DNA of 64,000 bases, taken from NCBI GenBank assembly GCA_037355855.1, contig CM074768.1, positions 992,001-1,056,000 on the forward strand, given 5' to 3'. Positions within the stretch are counted from its first letter, which is position 1. Each line of letters opens with the position of its first letter. A model generated the notes under the pieces. It was not told the origin of the DNA. It worked only from the letters and a program-made list of their open reading frames with translations, and searched no databases. Positions 10,437-20,925 of the stretch are shown piece after piece. Position numbers and translations under genes: made by a program. This DNA is from Pseudo-nitzschia pungens (lineage: Eukaryota; Bacillariophyta; Bacillariophyceae; Bacillariales; Bacillariaceae).

Positions 10437-12187
10437 GGCAAGAAGATATTCGAATCCGAACGATGGAACCGACTGTTGGATTGCGGGTTGGTTGGTTGGT
10501 TGGTTGGTTCGTTCTCATTCAATTCGTTGGATCCGTTGTTGTTGTGGGATCTGTGCGTGCGCAGCAACTAGTTTCGTCGCTTTCGTCGCTTTATTTGTGT
10601 CTTCGAACGATCGCCGTGGCGCTTGGGTAGTTGCCAGAATGGATTTCACGGAAAGTCCACTCGCGACACGACGCATGAGCTTTGTTTGTTGATGAGAGTT
10701 CGGAGTCCTTTCGGTACGACTTGTTGTGCTGGTGTGTTCTCCTCGTCGTGGAAGCGTATCGCCACCGCAATTGGTGACAGTGCGTGTTGAGAATTTGACG
10801 AATGACAGGAAGCGAGTGTTCCATGTCAACTTCAAATAATCACGATGCTCAATGCGGGATAAATCAATCAACCGTCTCACTCGCTTTGCATTCGGAGTCA
10901 CTTTGGTGGTACAAAATACTAGTAGTAGTAATAGTAGTGGTAGTGGTAGTCGTAGGAGTTACTGGTACTAGTTTACCGGAACTGTGACCCGACCGCGTTT
11001 TGAAATTTTGCATGGAAATAATGAGGGTTATTAACGAGAAAATAAGTTAAGTGTTCCGCGAAAACTTCAAAATCGGGAATAAAAAATCAATGCAATAATT
11101 ACCGGTAATTACTTCGTGCCGACGGGATAAATCTCTATTCTGTATCGGTTTTGGATGAGACTTGGTTCGAGTCGCATGCTGTCGAATTGTGGATGGTACA
11201 ACACAATCGGGCATATCCCCAACCAGTTGCTCTACCATGTCACAATCCATTTGGAATAGTATTCTCAATGAATATCCGGTCCGGTTCTGCACGCTTCACT
11301 CCTCACTACCGGTACGTACCGTACAAGTCTAACACAACATTGGGGCGAAATGTTTCCTTTTCTTTTTTTTTATAAAGAGAAGAGAGAGAGAGATTCTCTT
11401 CGCTGTTCCAATGAGCAAACAACACTGCGATGCCTTCGTACCGTACCCGTACTACGGTTCCTAGACGGGGCTGGGCTCGTTTCGCTTGAGGCTCGAAAAA
11501 TAAAAATAAAAACCGCTTCAGGAATTGTCAATGAGACGACGGTTGGTGTTCCCTCCTGATCTCCTGACCGGTGTCCCATCGGTACCATCTCGAGGAGGCA
11601 TGCTGGAATAATCCCACCCAGCAGGATGGATTCATTCTCCGATCGTTGTTCGATACGTTTCACACTCACGACGCCAAGCAGGTGAGTCCCGAGAGGTACG
11701 AGTATCCCACTCCACCAAACAAACATCCACTGCCTTAAATCGCAGGAACGAACAAGCGAAGGAACAATTCACCGTAGTTAGTTTGTATTCTAAATACTAC
11801 TGTAATATTGTTGCTCTGTACTGTACACAAGCTAACAAGTTCTGTACAGCAGGGTGTAGCCTCTATTTAAAAAATCATTGTATTCTGGTTCACGACCCGA
11901 TCGCAGCGCATGGTCCGCATCGAGTTTGCGCCTTCCATTTATCTGTGTCCGATCGATCGATAAATACTATTAAATAATATTTATCGATCGATCCATCGTC
12001 CATGCAAGTTTTGGTTTCAAAACCAACCAAACCAAGCAAGCAAACCAGTCCCATCCCACGTCCGTTCTACCAGCACCATTCCACCGGAGGCCAGTCCTCA
12101 TTGGTTTTCTGCGCTCTTGTTTGCTTGCTTTCATTTCATTTCATTTCATATCTTTTCTTTTCCATTCCATTCTGTTTTCGCTGTGTT
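10437..12187. other. Intergenic, no gene seen
   Basis: Contains a GGTT run (about 10488-10508), TAG/GTA runs near 10918-10945, and a GA run near 11382-11396. A hairpin at 11951-11993 is listed separately. Open frames are short and without support. Confidence 0.55.
11951..11993. repeat. Perfect 16-bp inverted repeat with 11-nt loop
   Basis: The arm GATCGATCGATAAATA (11951-11966) is repeated exactly in reverse complement at 11978-11993. It lies about 195 bp beyond the stop codon of the minus-strand gene ending at 12188, so it could be part of its 3' region. Function unknown. Confidence 0.8.
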
Positions 12188-13219
12188 TCATCGCGCCGTC
12201 GCCTCGTAGGTCCGGTAGTGGTACCAGGTGTCGTTGCAGCCGATCCACTCGCAGGTCAGCCCCAGGGTCGGGAGCGTGACGATCGCGTGCGTCGCCACGC
12301 CTCCCAGCAGCGGGGTCATCTCGACGCTGTACCCGCCGGCGGCGGCCCCCACCTCCGTGGCCACGCTCGCGGTGATCTTGGCGGTCCACTCCTCCAAAAA
12401 GTTTCCCCTGCGGGGCTTGTTGGGGTGGTCGTCCGGGAGGTGGTATCCCCGGAGCACCCGCTTGACCTCCTTCTTGGGCTCGAAGGAAGAGTTGGCCGGG
12501 CAGGTCTGGAGTCCGTACAGGTACAGGCCGGGCAGGACCAGAGCAAAGAGGAGCGTCTCCGAAAACAGGCTCGACAGGACCTTCAGGGCCATCCAGGCAC
12601 CGAGCGCGAGCATGGCGTACTGGAAGTATCGCTCCTTGTCCTCCTCCGACATGTCCGCAAAGGGATTGGGAAGCGCATCGTCGGGGTTGTTTGGTTGTTG
12701 CTGCGTTGTTTGTCGTCGTGCCGTCGTGCGAATGTCGGCTCGGGACTGGCGGTTTCCCCGATCGATGGTGGCGCGGGACGGAGCAGCAGCAGCAGCAGCA
12801 GCAGCGGACGAAGACGATGAAAGGAGGCTGCCGAGGATCGATCCCCGGCCCTGCTTGTTTTCGCCGTCCGCTTGGTCCATCTCGGATGCCGTGAGTTTCT
12901 GGTAGCCTCTGTACGAGTTGGCACACGAGACGTACGAGACGTTCTTTTGCAGAACGGGTCGTCCGTTCGTGCCGTCGACCAGTATCTGGCACGTCTCTGC
13001 GTCCTTGGTCAGCAAGCCCACGATAGTGTTGGTCTTCGGGTTGTGGTGAATGTCCAGAAAATAGTGGTCCGTGAGTGGGGCGTTTCGCCGCAGCAGTCGG
13101 ACGCCGTCGTCGTCGTTGTTGTTGTGCTGGATCTGGATCGACCACCCGTCGTTGGGTTTGACGGATCGGAGGTGGTTTAGTGCGTCTCTAGACGAGCGGG
13201 TGTTGCCTACAATGGTCAT
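12188..13219 (-). CDS. Unrecognised protein with two adjacent membrane segments
   Basis: 343 residues from ATG 13219 (MTIVGNTRSSRDALNHL); the frame is open upstream to 13351 but that part looks like untranslated GATTC repeats. The N-terminal third is a soluble segment (DGWSIQIQHNNN ... HYFLDIHHNPKTNTIVGLL). A low-complexity Ser/Ala linker (a run of eight Ala) follows, then two hydrophobic helices (YAMLALGAWMALKVLSSLF and LLFALVLPGLYLYGL). The C-terminal domain is hydrophilic and contains Cys residues (CEWIGCNDTW). This looks like a real membrane protein with codon use like its neighbours, but I know no family. It is the first of three consecutive minus-strand genes. Confidence 0.7.
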   Translation of the reverse strand: MTIVGNTRSSRDALNHLRSVKPNDGWSIQIQHNNNDDDGVRLLRRNAPLTDHYFLDIHHNPKTNTIVGLLTKDAETCQILVDGTNGRPVLQKNVSYVSCANSYRGYQKLTASEMDQADGENKQGRGSILGSLLSSSSSAAAAAAAAPSRATIDRGNRQSRADIRTTARRQTTQQQPNNPDDALPNPFADMSEEDKERYFQYAMLALGAWMALKVLSSLFSETLLFALVLPGLYLYGLQTCPANSSFEPKKEVKRVLRGYHLPDDHPNKPRRGNFLEEWTAKITASVATEVGAAAGGYSVEMTPLLGGVATHAIVTLPTLGLTCEWIGCNDTWYHYRTYEATAR

Positions 13220-14519
13220 GGCGGGTTGTGTTGTGTCGTGTTTGATTCGATTCGATTCGATTGATTCGATTCGATCTATTTCTCGTTTTGCTTCTACCAC
13301 GAGCAAAACTAGTTGGATCGTGTTGCGATACTGTCTCTGTCCTTTCGCCAACGCAATTTCCTTTCAAGGCTTCCCGTCTTCGCCTGTCGCTAGCTTTGGT
13401 TGTCGAGTTCTAGAACCGATATCAATAGCCTTTTAGCCCTCTCGCCAATAAAAAATGAGGACACTTGGATTTTGGTGTAATACAATTAGTTGCGAGTAAC
13501 TTACTGAACTGATTGAAGCGTAACCTTACGAGTAATCTTAGGATGATGAGTTGGGGTGGCAGATGGCACTAACTCGTGGAATGATGGAACAGTTTTGATA
13601 GGTAAGATTACCTGTACTGTACTAGCCTACTGTAGTACGGTAAAGGACCTTAGTTCCCGTTCCTTTTCGTGGGACGGTCGAACCGTACGCTGCGACCATC
13701 GCTAAATCTTTTGCTGTACGGTACAGTTACAGGTAATTACGTAACCTTACCCTACGACTGCAAAGGCCTTCAAAAAAACTATTCCAGTCTCGGTTACGAC
13801 TAAAAAATACTTGTAATCGTGAATCGTGATACTGTGCCGTATACGTAAGTTACCTACTGTCTACTGAACCTGCTGGTAAACCTTACCTTACTTCTCTGGC
13901 ACCGTTGGTCCGAAAAGGGAAGTAGATAGATACGAGGGGCAAACAAGGGTCCGTAACACCCGGGGGCGGGCGGAAGGAAGGATCTCGGTTGGGTCCTCCC
14001 TCCTTGCCTCCATGCGGTGCGTGGATCATCTGCCTCCCCGCATCATTCCGCCGTGAGGCACGACCAGCAGTGCCGACGCGACGAAATGGGATGGGCGGTG
14101 CCGCGGGGAAGAAACATTTTATTTTTTGGGAAAAAAAGTCGTGGAGAAGACAATCCTCTTCCCGTACGAACGGAGATGCGGATGATATTGGAATGCATAA
14201 CGTGTATTATACGGTACTGTAAGAATAGATAGTGAGCTCACGCATGTAAAGTACTGAGTGTTTCAAACTCTGCAATTGGAAACGAAAGAGAGCTTTGGAT
14301 CGAGGGAATAGGGTGTGCCTTTTTTTCAAAATTAGGTAGGACCAATTCTTCGTTGGTCTCCGGTTCTGTTCGTTCGTTTGTCCGATTCTCCCGGTGATGA
14401 CCCATCCATCGCGATTGCTCGTTCTCCCATCGTTTCGCGCGACGCGTCTCTTGTTCCACACCGGGGTTATATCTGTTTTCGTTGTTTCGGTCGACGCTCC
14501 CGCTTTTCAAGGTTCTTTC
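13220..14519. other. Intergenic, no gene seen
   Basis: Starts with GATTC repeats (about 13247-13275). Contains two decamer copies (13520-13529, 13741-13750) and many related GTAAC/TTAC words. Open frames at 13989-14510 are short, overlapping and unsupported. Confidence 0.6.
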
Positions 14520-15149
14520 CTAGGACGCTTTCACCTTTTTTCCCCGCGTCGTTGCCGCCCGGGCCCTCGCGGCCTCTTCCTCCGTCTCGTGCTCGTGAAC
14601 CACCACGATTTCTTGCACCACCTCGTAGTCGCTCCCGACCACCAGCTGCATCACCTTGGCACCGACGTAAGAGACCGCCAGCAACACGAGGACCAGAAAC
14701 ATTCGAACGCCGACGTACGTGAGCACCCTGGTGACCGACGAATTCGCATTCGCATTTGCGTTGGCATTCCAGTAATCCGGGCTCCCGCCACTGGTTTCGC
14801 GCAGGGCGTCCTGGACCGCCAGAAAAAAGGGCTTGAAGTGGTAGGCCAGTCCCTGGATCTTACGGACGGCGAACCCGCCCCAGGTGTTCTGCCGCCAGTC
14901 CTCGTGGGCTCTCAGCTTGGCCTCGTAGGCCCTGCCCTCTCGCTCCATGCGGTCCATTTCTTGCATGTAGCCGCCGAAATCGGCACCGGGGTCGATGTCC
15001 GAGAGGACGAGCGTGGATTGCGTGGCGAACAGCAGCATCGACAAGAGGCAACGCATTGCGTGCCTGCCGCCGTTGCCGTTGCGCTTGCGATTCCCATTGC
15101 GATTCCCATTGCTTCTGCCGAGGAAATCGAAAGGTGTGTTGGTCGTCAT
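14520..15149 (-). CDS. Unrecognised single-pass membrane protein with signal peptide
   Basis: 209 residues from ATG 15149, or 178 from the ATG at 15056. The second start gives a textbook signal peptide (MRCLLSMLLFATQSTLVLS, cleaved before DIDPG), and the 31 residues before it are a low-complexity Asn/Gly/Arg stretch, so 15056 may be the true start. The lumenal or extracellular part is helical and charged (ADFGGYMQEMDRMEREG). An Asn-Ala repeat follows. One strong transmembrane segment (VGVRMFLVLVLLAVSYVGA) precedes a short acidic-then-basic tail. Topology is type I. No family recognised. Confidence 0.6.
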   Translation of the reverse strand: MTTNTPFDFLGRSNGNRNGNRKRNGNGGRHAMRCLLSMLLFATQSTLVLSDIDPGADFGGYMQEMDRMEREGRAYEAKLRAHEDWRQNTWGGFAVRKIQGLAYHFKPFFLAVQDALRETSGGSPDYWNANANANANSSVTRVLTYVGVRMFLVLVLLAVSYVGAKVMQLVVGSDYEVVQEIVVVHEHETEEEAARARAATTRGKKVKAS

Positions 15150-16108
15150 CGCGTCAATTTTGTTCTTGGTGCTGTCGCCCCCAAGGAAGATCGATCCTGT
15201 CTACCGTGTGTTCTCGCCGTCTTTCGGAGTCTCCTTCGTATCCCGGGATAGAAGAAGGATTGTATTGTATTGTGTAGTATCGTATTGCGTTGAGATGCTT
15301 TTCGTTGCGATGCGATGCGATGCGTTGCTCTAAGAAAACTTGTCACTTTTTGGTGTGTCAGGGATGGACGCCTCGAATCTCCAAGCTGAAGGCTGAAGTC
15401 GACGACCGACGACTCACTGATCACTCCATCCTCCATCAGCCGAAACGTCTGGCGCGCGTTTCGTCTGGACTATTACGTACAAGTAGTATGGGTATTTTTT
15501 TTGAATCTTCACGAATCTTCTCATCGGTGAGAGCACGAATCTCGAATCAATCTCTACCGGTAAGTTACGGTAGAGTGACGAAAACCTTCATGCAATCGTA
15601 GGTATATGTAATATGTACGATACCTACCTCACTCAGAAGCTGGTTTTGCCTCGTGTTGCAAAGATACAATCAGTTTATTGAGATTCCAACGGATAGAGAT
15701 TGACGCCATCACTACTAGTCAAAAAGATTAGAGAGAGAGAGAGAGAGAGAACGAGAGCACGAGTACGTACTGGTACCGAAGTGCAAACATGTAGGCCGGT
15801 AGAGTTGTGGTTGGGCCGTGATGCCTCGTCTGAATCTACGCACTCGACAGAATCGTGACGCGGAATGGCTCTCTCTAAAAAAAAAACAGAATCTATGTAC
15901 TAAGCTTATAACACCGCCAACCAGCCCCCAAATGCAATGCACCATTTCGGTACGACGGGCTGTTTCCATCCCTGCAGTCGCATGCGTTCCCGTTCCCGTT
16001 CCCATTCCCGTTCCCATCACATCGGATTGGAATTGCTCTATATTTGATTCCCAAATGGTCTTATCCAGTGCGTCATTGCTGCTTTGTCGCCACCCACAAA
16101 ATCGTCTG
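15150..16108. other. Intergenic, no gene seen
   Basis: Contains a GA run (about 15730-15750) and a TTCCCG-type repeat (about 15986-16016). Nothing else supported. Confidence 0.55.
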
Positions 16109-17179
16109 CTACGGAGGGAGTGCCGGGCCTATTACCGAGGCATCCTTCTTGGTTGCATCGGACGGTGGAGGTTCCGGACCAATGGTTTTGGTAGGGGGAA
16201 GACACGGCCCGACGATGGAATCCGCGGTTGTTGATGTTTTTGTTTTTGTTGCTGCTGTTTTTGTTGTATGTGGTAGAAGTGCCGGACCAATGGTTTTGGG
16301 GGGAGGAGACGGTCCGAGAACGGTGGTCGTATCGGCATCGTCATTCGCGTGGTGTTTCGCCGGCGGTGGAAGCGCCGGACCAATCGCGGACGAAGGAGCG
16401 GTCGGTCTGATGGATCTGGATTTTGGATTCGGAGGAAGAGACGGTCCAATCGCGGCGGCAGCGGGCCCCGTGCTCGGTCCGATAGCGGCTTTGCGCGATG
16501 GTGGCAGGGACGGACCCACCGCGGACTCGCGTGTCCCGCCGTTGGCAATTCTCTTTCGTTTTTTGTTGTCGTTGGCATCGTTGCTCGCGGTCGGTTGTTG
16601 CTGGTCTCCCTGTTGCTGCTGCCGCTGCTGCCGATATACTTTCTCGCGCCCCCGCAGCCACGCTTCGAACGCCGGAATCGGACAGGCCCGGGGCCGCCTT
16701 CGCCGGATCAGTTCCAGTGCGTCGTCGTATCCGTAGCCCCGCTTGGCCATGAGGTAAAGCACCACGCCAGAAGTCGATCTCGAAACCCCCCTCGAGCAGT
16801 GCACCAAGACGTTCCCGTGGCACAAGCCCCTGGCAATGAATCGCACGATCGTCTCCCCGTGCCTCGCGTCGAGTTCGGCCACCGAGGTGGGAGCGTCGTA
16901 GATGGGGATCCGCTGGTAGCGAATGGCGCCCTTCGTCTCGAAGTAGTTAGGGACGCCGGCCTCGATGTTGGTTTGTTTCGGCGGCGTCACGTTGAGAACG
17001 TGGGTGATCTTCCAACGGTTCACGAGCTTGTCGTAGTCCTTGGCATCGGCCTTGCCGCCGAGGTACAGCGAGTGGCGCAGGGGGCGTCGCCGCTGCGCGC
17101 CCGCTCCACCGGAGCCGGTTCGTCGCTCGTTCTTGGGCGTCGAGTCGGTCTCGACGTCAAAAGTTGCCACCAAACTCAT
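16109..17179 (-). CDS. Dual-specificity phosphatase with C-terminal GPALPP-type repeats
   Basis: 356 residues. Residues about 35-185 form a small dual-specificity phosphatase (DSP) domain that opens with LYLGGKADAKD and contains the P-loop HCSRGVSRS at 127-135 (nucleophile Cys128, Arg134) and a candidate general acid Asp in IYDAP (Asp95). The motif AYLM-type helix appears as VVLYLMAKRGYGYDDAL. Such enzymes remove phosphate from Ser/Thr and Tyr in proteins or act on other phosphomonoesters. The last 150 residues are unusual: about ten copies of a [IV]-G-P-x-x-P-P octamer, ending exactly at the stop codon with IGPALPP. A Gln-rich and basic linker (KKRKR, possible nuclear signal) separates the two halves. 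This repeat resembles that of GPALPP1-type proteins. The 12.9-kb copia element is inserted about 160 bp upstream of the start codon, in the promoter or 5' UTR. Confidence 0.85.
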   Translation of the reverse strand: MSLVATFDVETDSTPKNERRTGSGGAGAQRRRPLRHSLYLGGKADAKDYDKLVNRWKITHVLNVTPPKQTNIEAGVPNYFETKGAIRYQRIPIYDAPTSVAELDARHGETIVRFIARGLCHGNVLVHCSRGVSRSTSGVVLYLMAKRGYGYDDALELIRRRRPRACPIPAFEAWLRGREKVYRQQRQQQQGDQQQPTASNDANDNKKRKRIANGGTRESAVGPSLPPSRKAAIGPSTGPAAAAIGPSLPPNPKSRSIRPTAPSSAIGPALPPPAKHHANDDADTTTVLGPSPPPKTIGPALLPHTTKTAATKTKTSTTADSIVGPCLPPTKTIGPEPPPSDATKKDASVIGPALPP

Positions 17180-17334
17180 GGTCGACGAACGACAGGTCGA
17201 AGGAAATGGATTGAAAGATGTGTGGGATTACTGTACGGTATGTTTTGACAGAGTGTCTTGTGTCTTGTGTCTGTTTTGTGTCGTGTGCGGAGAGATGAGA
17301 GAGTTTGTTTTGTGAAACGTGAACGTGAATGGAA

Positions 17335-17339
17335 TAGAA
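17335..17339. other. Target site duplication TAGAA, left copy
   Basis: TAGAA precedes the LTR at 17340 and recurs at 30280-30284 directly after the other LTR. Five base pairs is the usual duplication length for Ty1/copia integrases. Confidence 0.9.
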
Positions 17340-17433
17340 TGCGAAATGCTGTTGTGCTCCTATTGATGTGATTAACGCATGTATTACAATAAGAGTGAGG
17401 TTATTCACTAGTTGCTAGGGATTCAGTCTCACA
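17340..17433 (-). repeat. 3' LTR (94 bp) of the 12.9-kb copia element
   Basis: Same sequence as 30186-30279. The last codons of pol, including its stop (TAA at 17401-17403), lie inside this LTR. Confidence 0.92.
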
Positions 17434-17646
17434 CCACCCCGCACTTGCAGAATCGGAAGAGTCGAAAAAAGACAATTTTTGAGAATATAGTAAATCTTCG
17501 AGAGGATTCCGATTGCAAGTGGAGAAAGTCATGTTGTGGACTTTATGGGGGTTTTGGTTTGTAGGGGGTGTGAAGGTAGGTTGTACGCGTCCCATGAACA
17601 CGTCAGAGTGTTCATAGAATTTAGTACGGCCGGTGGGTTTGCTCAG
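17401..17646 (-). pseudogene. C-terminal fragment of the copia pol, cut off by the nested element
   Basis: This 82-codon frame begins exactly at the target duplication of the nested insertion and continues the RNase H tail of the pol that ends prematurely at 21846. It carries the typical copia C-terminal pattern (SLSKPTGRTKFYEH, FMGRVQP). The two pieces would be in one frame if the 4.2-kb insert were absent. Broken in this copy. Confidence 0.85.
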
Positions 17647-17647
17647 T
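17643..17647. other. Target site duplication TCAGT of the nested element
   Basis: TCAGT occurs here and again at 21854-21858, immediately outside the two long LTRs. It lies within pol codons of the host element. Confidence 0.85.
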
Positions 17648-18575
17648 ATGAAGATATTCGAGGTGGTGCTATGATCTGTGCTAGCAAGGCTCCTGCGTAG
17701 GAGAGTGTACTGGGGCTACAGTCAGCAACACCCAGTAACTGACTATCAGGTGCTGAGCTGAGTGCTAGAGCTGTGTGCTAATTGCTAGCATACAGGCTCA
17801 GCAACAGGCTTAGCAACAGGCTTAGCAACAGGCTTAGCAACAGGCTTAGCAGCAGACCTATCCTGTTTAGTATGGATGCTAGCAGAGTTTACTAGGGTCG
17901 CCGCGTACGATTTGTACCAATCGTACGTACCCCGAGTAAAGCACCTGTTATGGTGTAGCTAAATGCTACAGGGTTAGGGTTGCTAAGGCTACGAGATACT
18001 GGAAGATGCTAACCTACCATGATACCAATGCTAAGATATGATGCTACCGCCGGGGCCAGGTCATTGGTGTATAATATGTACCATGACTGGATACCCGGCC
18101 CAAACAGTTACCAAACGTGCTAGCATAAGTGAGCTAGCACACGATTGGATAATTAAGCGAAGCTTAATTAAACGAAGCTACGCTACGATACTCCGATACG
18201 GTACGCTACTCGTAGGATACAGTACCAGAGCTACAGGAGCTCTGTTATTATACGAGTTAGCGAGTTAGCGAATCGATGTCACGATACGAGCTGAGCTGCG
18301 CTCAGCTCCCTTTATTCACTCTTTCTTTTACTCTAAAATAGAAACCTATCATGCCCTCCTTTACGACCGATTCCGATGTACCTCTAGGGAAGTGCCTTGT
18401 ATTGCTTGAGCGTATGCAATAGACCTTGAATGGTCCACTGTAGACTCACGATTTGCCAGGACTTTACGTATTATTATTGTTAAGGCTTTCGCCTATTTTT
18501 ACAGTACGCAGTACGAGATAATTCATATCTACGATTAAGTTCCCCGAAGACCGCTGACGAGCGGATATCAACACA
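17648..18575 (+). repeat. 5' LTR (928 bp) of the nested copia element
   Basis: Contains a 12-bp tandem repeat (about four CAACAGGCTTAG units near 17800-17860), a GAGCTGAGC/GCTCAGCTC hairpin near 18290-18310, and a 76-codon open frame at 18038-18268 that is repeated in the other LTR. Confidence 0.92.
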
Positions 18576-18599
18576 GTTGATCGGACCCACAAGTTCGGA

Positions 18600-20315
18600 G
18601 TGGAGTTACCACATTCTATCCCTGAAGCCCTCGCCATCGACCGAAAGACGGGAACGGACTATTGGGAGAAGGCGATTGCGAAGGAGATGAGAAACAACGA
18701 GATGGCGTTCGAGTTTGACCCCAGCTACACCGTCGAAGGTCTCAAGGCCGAAGGATTCAGCAAGATCACGACGCACATGATCTTTGATGTGAAGTTGGGG
18801 TCCCTGACGCGGAAAGCACGGCTCGTCGCCGATGGCCATAAGGTACAAGCAACAGCTAAGGAACATACCTTCAGCAGTGTACCTAGCAGGGATTCAGTCC
18901 GTATCTTCTTCCTGTTGGCAGCGCTGAACAATCTGGACGTGCTGTCTGCGGATATCCAGAATGCCTACCTTACAGCGCCGATCAAGAAGAAGTATTATTT
19001 GGTTGCACGAGCTGAAGATGGTTTTCCCCCGCACTTGGCAGGACAGGTATGTAAGATCGTTCGAGCACTGTATGGACTCCCTGTTGCAGGCGCGTCGTTC
19101 CGATCCTATTTGACCAAGCACCTACGAACGCTAGGATATCAACCCTGTAAAGCTGATCCTGACGTTCATATGCGAGTGGAGACACGAAAAGACGGCTCTA
19201 GGTACTGGGCCTACCTGATTGCATACGTCGACGATATTATCTGTTGCAGTGAGGACCCTCGACGGCAGTTGGAAAGTATCGAGCAGCGCTTCACGCTGAA
19301 GGACGGGACTATAGAAGTTCCAACCCTATATCTGGGCGCTGATGTCCATTCGCATGTGGTCGAAGACGACCCAATTCCCAAGTGGGGGATGTCCTCCGAG
19401 AAATATGCTAAGAAAGCCATCGACGCAGTAGAGAAGGAGCTTGGCACCGAGCAGTATGGTTACAAGCACCTTCCGAACAAGGTGTCTACCCCGTTGACAT
19501 CCGATTATCGTCCAGAAGTTGATGTAACCACCGAGCTGGATCCAAGCAAGCAGAACTACTACCAAGGATTGATTGGCGTCTTGAGATGGTTGTGTGAACT
19601 TGGAAGACTTGATTTGGTCATGCCTGTATCCCTCATGTCCAGGTACCTAGCCCAAGCAAGAACAGGGCATTTGAACCAAGTATTGCACATGTTTGCCTAT
19701 CTCAAGGCGCACGCTCGATCCAAGCTAGTATTTGACGAGACGCGTCCTGAAGTGGATGAAACCAGATTCCCCGACTGTGATTGGAGTGAGTTCTATCCAG
19801 ATGCCAAGGAGGTATTGCCACCGGATGCTCCTGAACCCCTTGGGAAAGCAGTGATTATGAGTTGTTTTGTCGATGCGGATCATGCCGGATGCAAAGCAAC
19901 AAGAAGGTCCCATACCGGAATTATCATCTTTGTAAACAGAGCCCCTATCCTGTGGTTCAGCAAACGCCAGACCACTGTCGAGACGTCAACCTTTGGTTCT
20001 GAGATAGTGGCATTGCGGATTGCCATTGAACTTATTGAGGGTCTCAGGTACAAGCTCCGGATGATGGGCGTTCCTATTGAAGGTCCTACGAATGTGTACT
20101 GTGATAACGAGTCTGTTGTCAAAAATACTACCAGACCAGAGAGCCCTTGCAACAAGAAGCACAACAGCGTCGCATACCACAAGGCGCGCAAGTCTATTGC
20201 TGCTGGAACAATTCGAATTGCAAAGGAGCCTGGTGAGACCAATATTGCCGACTTATTCACCAAGCTATTGAATGGTCCAGCTTTGAAAGAACACTGCGCT
20301 CGATGCATGTGGTAA
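18600..20315 (+). CDS. Copia Pol remnant: reverse transcriptase and RNase H
   Basis: 571 codons with no internal stop. The frame is open from 18558, inside the LTR end, and lacks an ATG until 18687, so how it would be translated is unclear. The RT begins near FGVELPHSIPEAL, which is the normal start of a copia RT domain. It has DIQNAYL, YGLPVAG and the catalytic YVDD at about 19224-19235. RNase H shows DADHAGC (about 19870), ST.GSE and a C-terminal KHNSVAYHKAR...ADLFTKLL tail. Protease, integrase and gag are absent. An intact frame after such a deletion suggests either recent origin or selection. Confidence 0.88.
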   Translation: MELPHSIPEALAIDRKTGTDYWEKAIAKEMRNNEMAFEFDPSYTVEGLKAEGFSKITTHMIFDVKLGSLTRKARLVADGHKVQATAKEHTFSSVPSRDSVRIFFLLAALNNLDVLSADIQNAYLTAPIKKKYYLVARAEDGFPPHLAGQVCKIVRALYGLPVAGASFRSYLTKHLRTLGYQPCKADPDVHMRVETRKDGSRYWAYLIAYVDDIICCSEDPRRQLESIEQRFTLKDGTIEVPTLYLGADVHSHVVEDDPIPKWGMSSEKYAKKAIDAVEKELGTEQYGYKHLPNKVSTPLTSDYRPEVDVTTELDPSKQNYYQGLIGVLRWLCELGRLDLVMPVSLMSRYLAQARTGHLNQVLHMFAYLKAHARSKLVFDETRPEVDETRFPDCDWSEFYPDAKEVLPPDAPEPLGKAVIMSCFVDADHAGCKATRRSHTGIIIFVNRAPILWFSKRQTTVETSTFGSEIVALRIAIELIEGLRYKLRMMGVPIEGPTNVYCDNESVVKNTTRPESPCNKKHNSVAYHKARKSIAAGTIRIAKEPGETNIADLFTKLLNGPALKEHCARCMW

Positions 20316-20925
20316 ATTGCTCCAGCTGCATTATTTGGGGTACCTTTGGTCCCTGACAAGCAGCTCGGACGCAGCAGATTTTCGATCGAAGCGATTTCGT
20401 TTTTTTTTTGGGAGCAGTCGATTTCGAATTTCGAACGCAGTCGACAGCGAATTACGGATTTCGATTACGAGTTTATCGATCGCTTCGATTCGGTTTCGAA
20501 TGCAACCTTGTTTCGGACGCAACCTCTGTCCGAACGCAACAGATTTCGATCCGACCTGATCCTATGTTATATTTGGGAGTCTCCGGTACACCGGTTCCGG
20601 GGACTATAAACTTGAAAGACAATAGGCTGATTGATCTCCTTGTTCGTGTCAAGGAGTGGAACCAAGGGCAAAACGTCCTCCGGTCCGACCCCCCTTTTTT
20701 TTTTGAACTACGAATCAGCCGGGCCTCTGATAGAAGAACTGCAATATTTGGTGCAGTTTGATCTCTGACAAGTTACATGGAAGCATCCCTGAATTCTGTT
20801 ATGATCCATCCAAGTGTCCTGGTACAACAAGCTAGAGTATTGGTGTCCCCCTGGGAGTATCTGTTTCCGGGGACTGGTATAGTTGCTTGCTCAGTACAGG
20901 AATACTAGCATGAATCACGGGGACT
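20316..20925. other. 3' untranslated part of the nested copia element
   Basis: Contains diverged CGATTTCGAA/ACGCAG repeats (20380-20550) and a short purine-rich stretch (ACGGGGAC) directly before the 3' LTR, the likely polypurine tract. Confidence 0.6.

Noticed and set aside
9697..10692. 331-codon open frame on the plus strand
   Set aside because: Overlaps the secreted Cys-rich gene; has no signal or domain and low-complexity ends.
12002..12905. Plus-strand open frames of 225-272 codons
   Set aside because: Antisense to the two-helix membrane protein; composition typical of a shadow frame.
17955..17975. GGGTTAGGGTTG, considered as telomere-type sequence
   Set aside because: A single short run inside the copia LTR, repeated only because the LTR is.
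18038..18268. 76-codon frame repeated in both long LTRs (also 21316-21546)
   Set aside because: Duplicated because it lies in an LTR; no similarity or codon signal suggests translation.
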